A program made the translations under genes and the position numbers. Under the pieces are notes generated by a model. That model was not told where the DNA came from and made no database searches. It saw only the letters and a program-made list of their open reading frames with translations. Shown here one piece after another: positions 17,758 through 26,905 of a stretch of 64,000 nt of DNA. Position 1 is the first letter of the stretch; each line of letters begins with the position of its first letter. The DNA lies in assembly GCF_031628175.1 (NCBI RefSeq), contig NZ_JAVLVT010000001.1:1-64000 (forward strand), given 5' to 3'. Source of the stretch: Lipingzhangella_A rawalii. Lineage in GTDB: Bacteria; Actinomycetota; Actinomycetes; Streptosporangiales; Streptosporangiaceae.

Positions 17758-19407
17758 TTATCTGTGTCGGGGGCCTTCCCTACCCGAGTTGGTGCCCGCA
17801 GCGCCGTGGTCGGCGTGGTGGTGGGCACCGGGCTCGACATGGCTCACCGGGACGTTGTCCTTGGTGTACCAGTGGTTGAGTGCCAACCACAGGCGGCCCC
17901 GCAGGCCCGAACGCTTGGGATTGGGAATCCCCTGGTCGTCGGTGGTGTCGTCCGGGGCCGGCACCGGCTCGTCCTTGGCACGCAGGGTGTCCACGGTCTC
18001 CGCCGACGACGGCTGGTGCACCTCGATGAACCTCCCGCCGGGAAGCTGCTGAATGACACCGGACTCATAGCCGTGCTCGAGGGTTTCCCGGTCCCGGCGT
18101 TGCAGCCCCAAACAGATGCGCTTGGTGATGATGAAGCCGAGGATCGGGCCCAGGATCAACGTCACCCGGAAGAAGTAGGTGGTGTGGTACAGGCTGATCG
18201 AGAACGTCTCGGCGATCACGTCATTGGCGCCCGCCGCCCACAGCACTCCGTAGAAGACGATCCCGGCGACCCCCAGGCCGGTGCGCACCGGCGCGTTCCG
18301 CGGCCGGTCCGCCACGTTGTGGTGCCGCTTGTCCCCGGTGATCCACTGTTCCAGGAACGGCCAGACCGCCAGGCCCGTGAATAGGATGCCCGGAATGACC
18401 AGGGCAGGGATCAACACACCGGTCGGTATCGCATAGCCCGCGACCTGGAAGTCGAACCAGTCCGGGAAGATTCGCAGTGAACCCTCCATGAAGCCCATAT
18501 ACCAGTCTGGTTGGAGACCGGAGGTGATGGACGTGGGCGTGAACGGTCCGAACAGGTGGATCGGGTTGACCTGGATGATGGCGCTCATCCCCGCGATAAC
18601 CGCGAAGGTGAAGAAGAAGAACGCCCCACCCTTGACGGCGAACGCGGGGTACATCGGCGAACCGACAACCTGCTTCTCGGTGCGCCGCGGCCCGGGATAC
18701 TGGGTGTGCTTCTGGTGCCAGAGGATGAAGATGTGCGCTGTAATCAACGCCAGCAGAATCCCGGGCAGGACCAGAATATGCAGGAGATACAGCCGGGAGA
18801 TGATGTCCTCACCCGGGAATTCTCCTCCGAAGAGGAAGAACGACAGATGGGGACCGATCACCGGTAGGGAGAGTAGGACCCCCTGGAGGATTCGCACACC
18901 CATACCGGAGGGCATGTCGTCCGGCAGCGAGTAGCCGAACAGGCCCTCCAGGATGGCGACGATGAAGATGAGCACACCGATGAGCCAGTTGAGCTCTCGC
19001 GGCTTACGGAACGATCCGGTGAAGAAGACCCGCAGCATGTGTGCGACCAGGGCTCCCACGAAGATGAGGGCTGCCCAGTGGTGGATCTGCCGGATCAGGT
19101 TGCCCCCACGCACCTCGAACATGATGTACAGAGTGGAGGCGTAGGCCTCGCTCATCTCCACACCCTGAAGCCGGGTGTAGGCCCCGTCGTAGATGACTTC
19201 CTGCATGCTGGGTTTGAACCAGATCGACAGGAAGACCCCGGTGATGATCAGGATGATGAACGAGTAGAGGGCGATCTCGCCCAGCATGAACGACCAGTGG
19301 TTCGGGAAGACCTTGCGTAGGTTCTTCTCCCCGGTCTTGGCCAGGTGGAACCGGTCATCGAGGTAGTTGCCGGCGGAGGCCAGCGCCTTGGGTGGTTGCG
19401 TGCTCAC
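17758..19407 (-). CDS. qcrB: Cytochrome bc1 complex cytochrome b subunit
   Basis: This 549-residue cytochrome b oxidises menaquinol. The haem-ligand helices are visible in QIHHWAALIFVGALVAHMLR and LLALITAHIFILWHQKH, and the quinol-site region follows. After the core (about residues 1-420) there is the long cytoplasmic C-terminal extension of actinobacteria (about 120 residues), ending in a His-rich stretch (EPGAHHHADHG). It is the last gene of ctaE-qcrC-qcrA-qcrB on the minus strand; qcrA ends three bases upstream of its start. Confidence 0.96.
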   Translation of the reverse strand: MSTQPPKALASAGNYLDDRFHLAKTGEKNLRKVFPNHWSFMLGEIALYSFIILIITGVFLSIWFKPSMQEVIYDGAYTRLQGVEMSEAYASTLYIMFEVRGGNLIRQIHHWAALIFVGALVAHMLRVFFTGSFRKPRELNWLIGVLIFIVAILEGLFGYSLPDDMPSGMGVRILQGVLLSLPVIGPHLSFFLFGGEFPGEDIISRLYLLHILVLPGILLALITAHIFILWHQKHTQYPGPRRTEKQVVGSPMYPAFAVKGGAFFFFTFAVIAGMSAIIQVNPIHLFGPFTPTSITSGLQPDWYMGFMEGSLRIFPDWFDFQVAGYAIPTGVLIPALVIPGILFTGLAVWPFLEQWITGDKRHHNVADRPRNAPVRTGLGVAGIVFYGVLWAAGANDVIAETFSISLYHTTYFFRVTLILGPILGFIITKRICLGLQRRDRETLEHGYESGVIQQLPGGRFIEVHQPSSAETVDTLRAKDEPVPAPDDTTDDQGIPNPKRSGLRGRLWLALNHWYTKDNVPVSHVEPGAHHHADHGAAGTNSGREGPRHR

Positions 19408-19410
19408 CGG

Positions 19411-20580
19411 CTAGTCCTCCCTCTCCGCTAGGTAGTTGTCCCGTTCGGCGTCCCAGAACGTGGGGCCGACCGGGCTGGAGAAGTCTCCGGCCGCCACCAG
19501 ATAGCCCTCGTCATCCACCCGGATCGGAAGGATCGGCAACGGACGGTGTGCCGGACCGAAGACCACCTTCGCCGCGTTTGCGGCGTCGAAGGTGGACTGG
19601 TGGCAGGGGCACAGGATCCGGTGTGTGGTCGGCTCGTACAGCGCCGCCGGGCAGCCCACGTGGGTGCAGATCTTGGAGTAGGCGATGATCCCGTTGTGGG
19701 TCCACCCCAACTGCTCCTCGGTCATTTCCGAGTCGAAGTCGTCGGGACGCATCTTGATCAGAATGATCACGGTCTTGGACTGATCGTTCAGGCTGACCGG
19801 ATGCTCGGGATCCTCGGGGTTCTCCGGAAGGGCGGTGATCATACCGCCTGGCGTGGCCAGGTCCTCCGCACGAATACGCCGGGAGGTGCCCTCGACGACC
19901 ATATGCATGCCGTCTTCCCACATCGTCTGTTTCAGGATGTCGCCGGGCAGGGGCCCGGTGTCCCGTAGCAGCACGATGGGAGCGACTCCGAGCGGCAGCA
20001 TCGCTGCGAACAGGGTGCGGCGCATCAACGGGCGCCGGGTGAATCCGCTCTCGTTGGCGCCGCGCATGAAGAACTCCCCGAACGAGCTCTTCTCCTGCTC
20101 GTCGGAGGGCAGTTCGTCATAGGGCGAGGCGACCTCGTAGTGGGGGATCACCCGACGGACCCACACCGTCATTCCGGCGCCGATGGCGAACAGGGCCACG
20201 GTCAGGGTGCCGCCCATGGCGATATTGGCAATCTGGCCGGTGGACGGGTCGCCGACGGCGGGCCCGTCCGGCCCCGGTGGGAACAGGAAGTAGCTGACGA
20301 TGAATCCGACGCCGGCCAGGAACGCGATCACGAACCACAGGGCCGCGATGCGTTCGCCCCTACGCTGCTCCTCCTCGGTACGCAGGTGCGTTTCCTCGGG
20401 AGGGTAGGGGCCTTCGTGCGCGGACGACGGCGTCGACTCCTGCGGAGCGTCCGCGGTCATGCCGGTTGGTCCGGCAGTCCCGCCCGTGGGGGTTCCGATG
20501 ACCCGTTCCCCGCCTGTGCCGCTCGCCTCGTTCGCGGCCGGGTCCGGGCCGCTGTTGGGTGCTTGTGGGTTCTCAGTCAT
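19411..20580 (-). CDS. qcrA: Cytochrome bc1 complex Rieske iron-sulfur subunit
   Basis: This 389-residue protein has an N-terminal soluble region (about 1-90), three membrane spans as in actinobacterial Rieske subunits, and the C-terminal [2Fe-2S] domain. The cluster ligands are in CTHVGCPA and CPCHQSTFD. It moves electrons from menaquinol at QcrB to the dihaem QcrC. Its start overlaps the end of qcrC by eight bases, so translation is coupled. Confidence 0.96.
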   Translation of the reverse strand: MTENPQAPNSGPDPAANEASGTGGERVIGTPTGGTAGPTGMTADAPQESTPSSAHEGPYPPEETHLRTEEEQRRGERIAALWFVIAFLAGVGFIVSYFLFPPGPDGPAVGDPSTGQIANIAMGGTLTVALFAIGAGMTVWVRRVIPHYEVASPYDELPSDEQEKSSFGEFFMRGANESGFTRRPLMRRTLFAAMLPLGVAPIVLLRDTGPLPGDILKQTMWEDGMHMVVEGTSRRIRAEDLATPGGMITALPENPEDPEHPVSLNDQSKTVIILIKMRPDDFDSEMTEEQLGWTHNGIIAYSKICTHVGCPAALYEPTTHRILCPCHQSTFDAANAAKVVFGPAHRPLPILPIRVDDEGYLVAAGDFSSPVGPTFWDAERDNYLAERED

Positions 20581-21514
20581 GTGCTCGCTGCTTCGCAGTG
20601 ATCCAGACGGCGGCCGCGATGATCAGGCCGATTCCGATGGTCCACGCGATGAAGCCCTCAGCGGCCTGCCCGATGCGGTTCAGGTTGAAGATCCCGCCGG
20701 CGTCCGCCTCCATCTGGAGCTCCTCGACGTGGGTGATGATGTCCTGCTTCTCCTCCGGAGTGACAGTGGTTTCGTCGAACACGGGCATGGCCCCCGGGCC
20801 GGTCAGCATCGCCTCGTAGAGCTGCCGCGGAGTCGCCTCACCGATGGGCGGCGCGTAGTGCCCGTCGGTGAGGGCACCCCCGGTGCCCGACCAGCTGTGG
20901 CACTGGGCACAGTTCGTGAGGTAGAGCGTCTGTCCGGCATCGATGTCGCCGCCACTGACGTAGGCCTCGTACTCGGCCTCGTAGGTCTCGAGCGCCTCTT
21001 CGTAGGCCTCGTCGCCGGCCGCGCCATCCTCGAACTCTGCGCGTTCGGGTTCACTGCCGGGCGCGTCGAGGGGAATCGCCGGGCCCCCACCGAACTCCTC
21101 AGAGATGTAGGCCGCGAGATCGGCGGTTTCCTCCCGGTCATAGACCGGCTCCTTGCGCGGCATCTGGACGTCAGGGTCCATGGACGGCATGCGTCCGGTG
21201 CTGACCTGGAAGTCCACCGAGGCTGCGCCCACACCGACGAGTGAGGGGCCGTTCTCGGTTCCCTCACCGCCCATTCCGTGGCAGCTCGCGCAGCTCTGGG
21301 TGAAAATCTGCTTGCCGTTGCTGATGTCGACGTCCTCGTAGATGTCGGCGTCAGCGCTCTGCGCCTGGGCTTGCGCCCGGTCAGCGTTGTCGGGGGCCAC
21401 CACGGAGTACACACCTCCGAGGAGAGCCAGCGCTAGGACGACGACGGCGTAGCCCGCGAGGGGATGCCGTCGCCGCGCGTTAATCCATTTCACGGTTTCC
21501 CCGTTCCGGGTCAC
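20573..21514 (-). CDS. qcrC: Cytochrome bc1 complex dihaem cytochrome c subunit
   Basis: This 313-residue subunit has an N-terminal membrane anchor (about 20-41), two CxxCH haem sites (Cys75-His79 and Cys202-His206) and a C-terminal membrane span. It carries electrons directly to the CtaC CuA centre, so no soluble cytochrome c is needed. Between the haem domains lies an acidic insertion (about 150-190, rich in Glu, Ala and Tyr) that makes it longer than I recall for Streptomyces QcrC. It overlaps ctaE by four bases and qcrA by eight. Confidence 0.95.
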   Translation of the reverse strand: MTRNGETVKWINARRRHPLAGYAVVVLALALLGGVYSVVAPDNADRAQAQAQSADADIYEDVDISNGKQIFTQSCASCHGMGGEGTENGPSLVGVGAASVDFQVSTGRMPSMDPDVQMPRKEPVYDREETADLAAYISEEFGGGPAIPLDAPGSEPERAEFEDGAAGDEAYEEALETYEAEYEAYVSGGDIDAGQTLYLTNCAQCHSWSGTGGALTDGHYAPPIGEATPRQLYEAMLTGPGAMPVFDETTVTPEEKQDIITHVEELQMEADAGGIFNLNRIGQAAEGFIAWTIGIGLIIAAAVWITAKQRAHD

Positions 21515-22176
21515 AGGACGACTGGGATCAAGTAATCCAGGATGTAGATGGTGAAGAACAGACCGATCCAGACCACGTCAACGAAGTGCCAGTAGTAGGA
21601 CACGACGATGGCACTAGTTGCCTGCTGGTGGGTGAAGCGCTTCGCGGCGTAGGTGCGTCCCAGCATGAACAGGAACGCGATCAGGCCACCGATCACGTGC
21701 ATGAGGTGGAAGCCCGTGGTGAGGTAGAACATCGAGCCGTAGGCACTGGACTGGAGGGTCAACCCCTCGTGTGCCACCAGCTCGTAGTACTCGAAGCCCA
21801 CGCCGATGACGAAGATCAGACCCATCAGGAAGGACACGTAGAACCAGAACCGGAGCTTGCGCACATCGCCACGTTCCGCGGCCCACACACCCGCCTGGGC
21901 GGTGAAGCTCGACGCGATCAGGATCGCCGTGATCGTGAAGGCGAGCGGCAGATTGAAGTGCGTGTCCGGCCACTGGCCGAGGTCCGGGTTGCCGAGGGTC
22001 ACTGATCGGATGGTGAAGTACATCGCGAACAGCGCGGCAAAGAACATGAGCTCGTTGGCGAGCCACACGATGGTGCCAACGCTTACGAGGTCAGGACGTC
22101 TGGGCGCACCATGCGCTGGTGCGGTTTCTTGGTTCGCGGTTGCTGTCGCCACGGGAGCATTATCGCGGTAACTCAC
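21511..22176 (-). CDS. ctaE: Cytochrome c oxidase subunit III
   Basis: A 221-residue, five-span membrane subunit of the aa3 oxidase, with blocks VGTIVWLANELMFFAALFAM, FYLTTGFHLMHVIGG and VVSYYWHFVDVVWIGLF. It stabilises the core and shields the proton-uptake side. The start is uncertain: GTG at 22176 or GTG at 22152 (VATATANQ), neither with a clear ribosome-binding site. It heads the ctaE-qcrCAB operon, as in Streptomyces and Mycobacterium. Confidence 0.94.
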   Translation of the reverse strand: MSYRDNAPVATATANQETAPAHGAPRRPDLVSVGTIVWLANELMFFAALFAMYFTIRSVTLGNPDLGQWPDTHFNLPLAFTITAILIASSFTAQAGVWAAERGDVRKLRFWFYVSFLMGLIFVIGVGFEYYELVAHEGLTLQSSAYGSMFYLTTGFHLMHVIGGLIAFLFMLGRTYAAKRFTHQQATSAIVVSYYWHFVDVVWIGLFFTIYILDYLIPVVL

Positions 22177-22420
22177 GCGACCTGTTACCCGACCCCCCGA
22201 CAGTCACGAAATCAGCGCTGTCGCCGGTCGGGTGCCGGACCGCGACCGATGCCCCACCATGATGTCCCGTGCGGGACGCCAAGGCAATAGGGTTGGGGAA
22301 ACGACGTTCGTACCCGGACGGGGACCACGGTAGCCCATCGCCGGGTATGTCTCGGCCGGGTGTGGCGGTTCGGACAGTGCCCGCACCTCCGCGCCCACGT
22401 GACGACGAGGACGGTGAGTG

Positions 22421-22867
22421 ATGGCCGGCGACGAGGGTACACAGGAACCGGCACGGATGCGGGTGCTGCTGTACAGCAACAGTTCCCAGGTGCGAGAGCA
22501 GGTACGGCTGGCGGTCGGCCGACGTCCGGCCGCGGATGTGCCCAGGGTCGAGTTCGTGGAGTGCGCCACCGAGCCCGTGGTCCTGCGCCGGCTGGCAGAG
22601 GAGCACATCGATGTGGCGATCCTGGACGGGGAAGCCCAGCCCGCTGGGGGTATGGGGATCTGCCGTCAGGCCAAGGACGAGATCTACCGGTGCCCTCCGG
22701 TACTGGTGCTCATCGGGCGCCGGGACGACGGATGGTTGGCGACCTGGTCCCGCGCCGACGCGGTGAGTACGCATCCGGTGGATCCCGTGGAGCTTCCCGC
22801 GGCTCTCGCCGACCTGATGCGGCAGCGCGTGCAGCTGGCTCCGACCTCCGCCCAACCGCCTGCGTAA
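22421..22867 (+). CDS. Receiver-like (pseudo-response-regulator) protein
   Basis: This 148-residue protein folds like a CheY receiver: MRVLLYSNSSQVREQV as first strand and helix, IDVAILDGEAQ with an aspartate where phosphorylation would occur, then PPVLVLIGRRDD and DPVELPAALADLM. The usual acidic pair after strand 1 and the conserved lysine near strand 5 are not evident (YSNS, and His in VSTHPVDP). It may therefore be an atypical receiver working without classical phosphorylation. There is no output domain. It lies 21 bases ahead of trpD, probably in one transcript. Confidence 0.65.
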   Translation: MAGDEGTQEPARMRVLLYSNSSQVREQVRLAVGRRPAADVPRVEFVECATEPVVLRRLAEEHIDVAILDGEAQPAGGMGICRQAKDEIYRCPPVLVLIGRRDDGWLATWSRADAVSTHPVDPVELPAALADLMRQRVQLAPTSAQPPA

Positions 22868-22888
22868 CGAACACGAGGACTGTGTACC

Positions 22889-24031
22889 GTGGCCACGAAT
22901 CCGGATCATTCCCAGCACCCGGCCAGCGCCGGGCCCTCGGTCTCCTCCGCACCCGCCACCTCCACCACGGCTGATTCCGCTTCCGGGTGGCCGGCGTTGC
23001 TGTCGACTCTCCTGGCGGGAGAGTCCCTGTCCTCGGCGGACACCCGATGGGCAATGGGTGAAATCATGTCCGGGTCGGCCACCGAGGCCCAGATCGCCGC
23101 ATTCGCCATCGCGCTGCGCGCCAAGGGCGAGGAGGTTTCCGAGGTTCTGGGGCTCGCCAACGGGATGCTCGAACACGCTGTGCGGATCACGGTGCCCGGC
23201 CCCACCCTGGATGTGGTGGGGACCGGCGGGGATCGTGCGCACACGGTCAACGTGTCCACAATGGCGGCGATCGTGGCCGCGGCCTGCGGTGCCACGGTCG
23301 TCAAGCACGGAAACCGAGCGGCCTCGTCCTCATGTGGAACCGCCGACGTTCTGGAGCGCCTCGGGGTGGTTATCGACCTCTCACCCCGACTCACCGCACA
23401 GGTCGCCCAGGAGGTGGGCATCAGCTTCTGCTTCGCCCCGCTGTTTCATCCCTCGCTGCGACACGCCGCGAAACCCCGTCGCGAGCTGGGAGTACCGACG
23501 CCCTTCAACTTCCTCGGCCCGTTGACCAACCCTGCCAGTCCCAGCTCCGCGGCTATCGGTGTCTTTGATCCACGGATGTGTGCGGTGTTGGCCGGGGTCT
23601 TCGCCGAGCGTGGGGTTTCGGCGTTGGTCTTCCGCGGTGATGACGGCCTGGACGAACTGACGACGACCACCACGTCCACGGTGTGGTGGGTTCGGGACGG
23701 GCACGCTGTTCGCGAGCGGGTGGATCCTGCCGACCTCGGCATTGCACGCTCCGAACCGGACGCGCTGCGGGGTGGGGACGTAGAGTTCAACGCTGCGACG
23801 GTATGGCGGTTGTTGGACGGCGAGCCCGGACCGGTGCGGGATGCGGTCCTCCTCAACGCCGCGGCCGCCCTGGTCGCAGTTGGAATCGTGGACACCTCCG
23901 GGGATACCACGCTGACCGAGGCCCTGCGGGCTGCCCACGAACGCGCTGCGGCTGCTGTGGACGACGGTTCCGGGCGACGGCTGCTGAACCGGTGGGTTGA
24001 GGTCAGCCAGGCCTACGCCAAGCAGTCCTGA
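22889..24031 (+). CDS. trpD: Anthranilate phosphoribosyltransferase
   Basis: The 380-residue enzyme transfers phosphoribose from PRPP to anthranilate, step two of tryptophan synthesis. The PRPP/Mg site is seen in VVGTGGDRAHTVNVST and KHGNRAASSSCG, with FNFLGPLTNP and GDDGLDELT downstream. A 30-residue Ser/Ala-rich N-terminal extension precedes the catalytic fold. The gene is separate from other trp genes and next to ctaE, as in Mycobacterium (Rv2192c) and Streptomyces. Confidence 0.95.
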   Translation: MATNPDHSQHPASAGPSVSSAPATSTTADSASGWPALLSTLLAGESLSSADTRWAMGEIMSGSATEAQIAAFAIALRAKGEEVSEVLGLANGMLEHAVRITVPGPTLDVVGTGGDRAHTVNVSTMAAIVAAACGATVVKHGNRAASSSCGTADVLERLGVVIDLSPRLTAQVAQEVGISFCFAPLFHPSLRHAAKPRRELGVPTPFNFLGPLTNPASPSSAAIGVFDPRMCAVLAGVFAERGVSALVFRGDDGLDELTTTTTSTVWWVRDGHAVRERVDPADLGIARSEPDALRGGDVEFNAATVWRLLDGEPGPVRDAVLLNAAAALVAVGIVDTSGDTTLTEALRAAHERAAAAVDDGSGRRLLNRWVEVSQAYAKQS

Positions 24032-24032
24032 T

Positions 24033-24048
24033 CCCCGCTCCAGCGGGG
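24033..24048. terminator. Short hairpin between trpD and Lrp gene
   Basis: CCCCGCT-cc-AGCGGGG sits in the 25-base gap between the converging trpD and Lrp-like genes and could terminate both. The two-base loop means the innermost pair would open. Confidence 0.5.
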
Positions 24049-24056
24049 GCGCATGC

Positions 24057-24338
24057 TCAGTCCTCCATGCCCAGGGAGAACGCGGACTGGAGGTCGTGGC
24101 GGGAATAGGTGTGAAAGGCGATGTGCGTGTCGGACGCCAGCACGCCGGGCACCTGGTTCACCCGTTGGGGAATGACCTCCGCCAGCTCGTCGTGCTGACG
24201 GACCCGTACGATCGCGATGAGATCCGTGTTTCCGGTGACGGAGTACACTTCGCTGACGCCGTCGATGCCCGCGATCTCCTGTGCGGTCTCGGGGATTCGG
24301 TTCACATCGGCCTTGATCATGACGATCGCGGTGATCAC
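24057..24338 (-). CDS. Stand-alone Lrp/AsnC ligand-binding (RAM) domain protein
   Basis: This 93-residue protein consists only of the RAM effector-binding domain of Lrp/AsnC regulators: VITAIVMIKADVNRIPETAQ, the VSEVYSVTGNTDLIAIVRV core and a C-terminal helix. There is no helix-turn-helix, so it cannot bind DNA alone. Stand-alone RAM proteins may bind amino acids or modify full-length Lrp proteins. The GTG at 24338 follows a GAGGAG site. Upstream, the same frame is open but is a shadow of the rhomboid gene. Confidence 0.85.
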   Translation of the reverse strand: MITAIVMIKADVNRIPETAQEIAGIDGVSEVYSVTGNTDLIAIVRVRQHDELAEVIPQRVNQVPGVLASDTHIAFHTYSRHDLQSAFSLGMED

Positions 24339-24370
24339 GCGGAAAACTCCTCGGGTCGTGGGATGGGTGG

Positions 24371-25123
24371 CTAGCTGGGTGGCGTTCCTACGCCGAGGCG
24401 CCAGTGTCGCCGGCTGGTGAGAAGTCCGCCGATGACCCCGGCCAGAAAACCGTACACGTGGACGTCGTAGGCGATCTGTGGGCCGTCCGTATCGGCGGGA
24501 CTCAGGTAGAAGAGGTACTGCAAAACGAAGTACGTCGCAACGACCACCCACCCGGGAAGACGTACCGGGATCAGCCAGAGGATCAGGGTGAGTACTCGGG
24601 ACCGGTGCTGAACCACGAGGTAGGCCCCCAGGACTCCGGAGATCGCACCGGAGGCCCCCACCAGCGGTACGGCATCCGTGGGAGCGCTGAGAGCGTGCGC
24701 CAAGGCGCCGACGACCCCACAGGACAGATAGAAGGCAACAAAGCGTAGACGCCCCAGGCGGTCTTCGACGCAGGGGCCGAACACGAACAGGAACACCATG
24801 TTGCCCACCAGGTGGGCGGGTGTGGCGTGCAGGAACATGTGCGTGACCACAGAGGCCACCGGTGTGGGACCGGGCACGGAACCGGGGCAACCCGTCCAGC
24901 CCGAGACCTCGGCGTTTCCCAGGAGCTGGGCGGGCACGAGCCCCCAGGACACCAGCACTGTCTCCTGAGCGCAGGCCCGCTCCGGCCCGAGACCGCCGTA
25001 CCAGAACGCGACCGTCGAAAGCGGCGACAGCAGAAACACCGTCACGTTCACCGCGATCAGACCGTAGGTCAGTACCGGCAGGCGGCGCGGCGGATAGTCG
25101 TCACTGAGCGGGATACTCGCCAC
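24371..25123 (-). CDS. Rhomboid family intramembrane serine protease
   Basis: The 250-residue membrane protease has about six spans. The catalytic dyad is Ser158 in VGASGAISG and His222 in VHVYGFLAG; Asn108 in HLVGNMVFLF belongs to the oxyanion site. Rhomboids cut membrane proteins within the bilayer; substrates here are unknown. The N-terminal loop contains a pair of cysteines. The start overlaps the end of the upstream nuclease gene by 23 bases, so the two are probably co-expressed. Confidence 0.92.
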   Translation of the reverse strand: MASIPLSDDYPPRRLPVLTYGLIAVNVTVFLLSPLSTVAFWYGGLGPERACAQETVLVSWGLVPAQLLGNAEVSGWTGCPGSVPGPTPVASVVTHMFLHATPAHLVGNMVFLFVFGPCVEDRLGRLRFVAFYLSCGVVGALAHALSAPTDAVPLVGASGAISGVLGAYLVVQHRSRVLTLILWLIPVRLPGWVVVATYFVLQYLFYLSPADTDGPQIAYDVHVYGFLAGVIGGLLTSRRHWRLGVGTPPS

Positions 25124-26846
25124 GGTGCCAGTCTGTCAGGTCACGATAGCGCTCCGCCCCGTCGATCGGGCAGGCCCAGGTTCCGGTCAGTTCCACCAGG
25201 CGCGTTCCCGGCTGCTCCAGCCACGCCAGGACCGCCTCCATTTCGGTGGCGCTGGCCGCCGGGGTCGGGCCCGGCCCACCCGACACGGTCTCCGCCGTCG
25301 CGACGGTGGCCCGCAGGTAGGCCTGCGGATCGGCCTCGGGGGGCAGGACTCCGCTCGCGGCGAGCCGCCCGGAACGCACCACTGCGAGTTCCCAGCGGTG
25401 CTCCTCGGCTGTGGGTTCCCCGTAGGGGCGGGTCCGCCGAGCGGCGACGAGATGGGAGCAGGACGCCAGGGCCGTGAGACGTTGCTGTCGACGCGCGCCC
25501 CGTAGGTAGGCGGACAGACGATCCCGAACCTGGCCCGCCTCCTCGTAGCGCTGCTGGGCGGCCAGCGATTCGATCCTGCGGGTCAACGGCGTGCGGACCA
25601 TCTCGGTGTCGCGGTGCATCGCCCCCTCCAGAAGCTCGGCGGTCGTGGGCTCCTGCGGCCTTGGCGTTGAGGCAGGACCAGACGTCGGGCGCAGCGCGAC
25701 CGAACCCAGGGCCTGGCGTAGGGCGGCACGGGCGAGTTCCGCCTCGCGGACACTCGAGAACGGGCCCAGACACGCCGGCGCCGGTCCGGCGGTGCCCGCG
25801 GGGACGGGATTGGCGCACCGTTCGATACGCAGGGCGGAGGGGGAGGGCTCCCGTTCCGGGGCGATCCTCAGCCATACGAATTGGCCCGGTTTGCGAGGAC
25901 GTCGGTTGTAGTGGGGAGTGTGCTCGGCGATAAGCCGGAGCTCGCGCACCTCGGCTTCCAGCGCGGTCGGGCACACGATCGGACGCACGCGGTGGGCGAG
26001 GTCCAGCATCTGGCGAATATGCCGGCGCTTTTCGGATCCGGTGAAGTAGGAAGCAACCCTGGACCGGATATTGGCGCTCTTCCCGATGTAGAGCGCCTGC
26101 CCGTGCGCATCCTCGAAGACGTACACGCCGGGCAGTGCGGGAATTCCATCGAGGTCCACCCGGCTGCGTGCCCGCCGTTGGGCCGCACTGGCAGGGCTGG
26201 CGGACAGGGAACGCAGCTCCGGCAGCGTGGTGACGCCCTGGCCCTGCGCACGCTCCATGGCGGCGCGCAGGACCCCCGCGGTGGCCCGGGCGTCGTCCAG
26301 GGCCCGGTGTCGGGGTTGCTGCTCCAGACCAAGATGCTGGGCCAGAGTGCCCAGCTTGTGATTGCGGACCTCCGAGCGAGGGAAGAGTTGCCGTGCGAGA
26401 GATACCGTGTCCAGAATTGGAGGACTTGGCCAGTCGAAACCATGCTGGGCGCAGACCGCCTTGAGGAATCCGACGTCGAACGCGGCGTTGTGTGCGACGA
26501 GCACGTGGTCGCGGGCGAACTCCAGGAACGCGGGGAGGACGGCTTCGACCGGTGGTGCCGTGGAGACCATCGCTTCGGTGATCCCGGTCAGCAGGGTGAT
26601 GAACGGAGGGATCGGATGCCTGGGATGGACGAGGGTCGCGAACTCGGCGACGTCGTCCGCTCCCCGCAGCTTGACCGCGCCGATCTCGGTGATTCCCGCC
26701 TCCTGCGGTCGGGAGCCGGTGGTCTCGAGGTCCACCACGACGAAGGTGGTTTCCGACAGGGCCTCGGGGAGCTCGTCGAGACTCAGCTGCTGGGGCGGAA
26801 ACGACGCGGGATCTGCACTCACCCCGCCAGGGTAGTGCGCAGTCAT
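25101..26846 (-). CDS. DEDDh exonuclease fused to GIY-YIG (UvrC-like) nuclease
   Basis: This 581-residue protein joins two nucleases. Residues ~30-195 form a DnaQ-type 3'-5' exonuclease: VVDLETTGS (Asp39, Glu41), HNAAFDVGFL and HRALDDARAT. Residues ~235-320 form a GIY-YIG domain: LPGVYVFEDAHG and LYIGKSANIRSRV, as in the N-terminus of UvrC. The C-terminal part has a UvrB-contact-like helix (RRIESLAAQQRYEEAGQVRD). Mycobacterial Rv2191 has this architecture in the same neighbourhood. It is probably a DNA repair enzyme; its substrate is not established. Confidence 0.92.
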   Translation of the reverse strand: MTAHYPGGVSADPASFPPQQLSLDELPEALSETTFVVVDLETTGSRPQEAGITEIGAVKLRGADDVAEFATLVHPRHPIPPFITLLTGITEAMVSTAPPVEAVLPAFLEFARDHVLVAHNAAFDVGFLKAVCAQHGFDWPSPPILDTVSLARQLFPRSEVRNHKLGTLAQHLGLEQQPRHRALDDARATAGVLRAAMERAQGQGVTTLPELRSLSASPASAAQRRARSRVDLDGIPALPGVYVFEDAHGQALYIGKSANIRSRVASYFTGSEKRRHIRQMLDLAHRVRPIVCPTALEAEVRELRLIAEHTPHYNRRPRKPGQFVWLRIAPEREPSPSALRIERCANPVPAGTAGPAPACLGPFSSVREAELARAALRQALGSVALRPTSGPASTPRPQEPTTAELLEGAMHRDTEMVRTPLTRRIESLAAQQRYEEAGQVRDRLSAYLRGARRQQRLTALASCSHLVAARRTRPYGEPTAEEHRWELAVVRSGRLAASGVLPPEADPQAYLRATVATAETVSGGPGPTPAASATEMEAVLAWLEQPGTRLVELTGTWACPIDGAERYRDLTDWHRGEYPAQ

Positions 26847-26905
26847 GGGGGCCTGCGTCCGCGGGGGCCGGGAGGAATCGAGGCACGGACGGGGACGCGG
26901 CAGCG

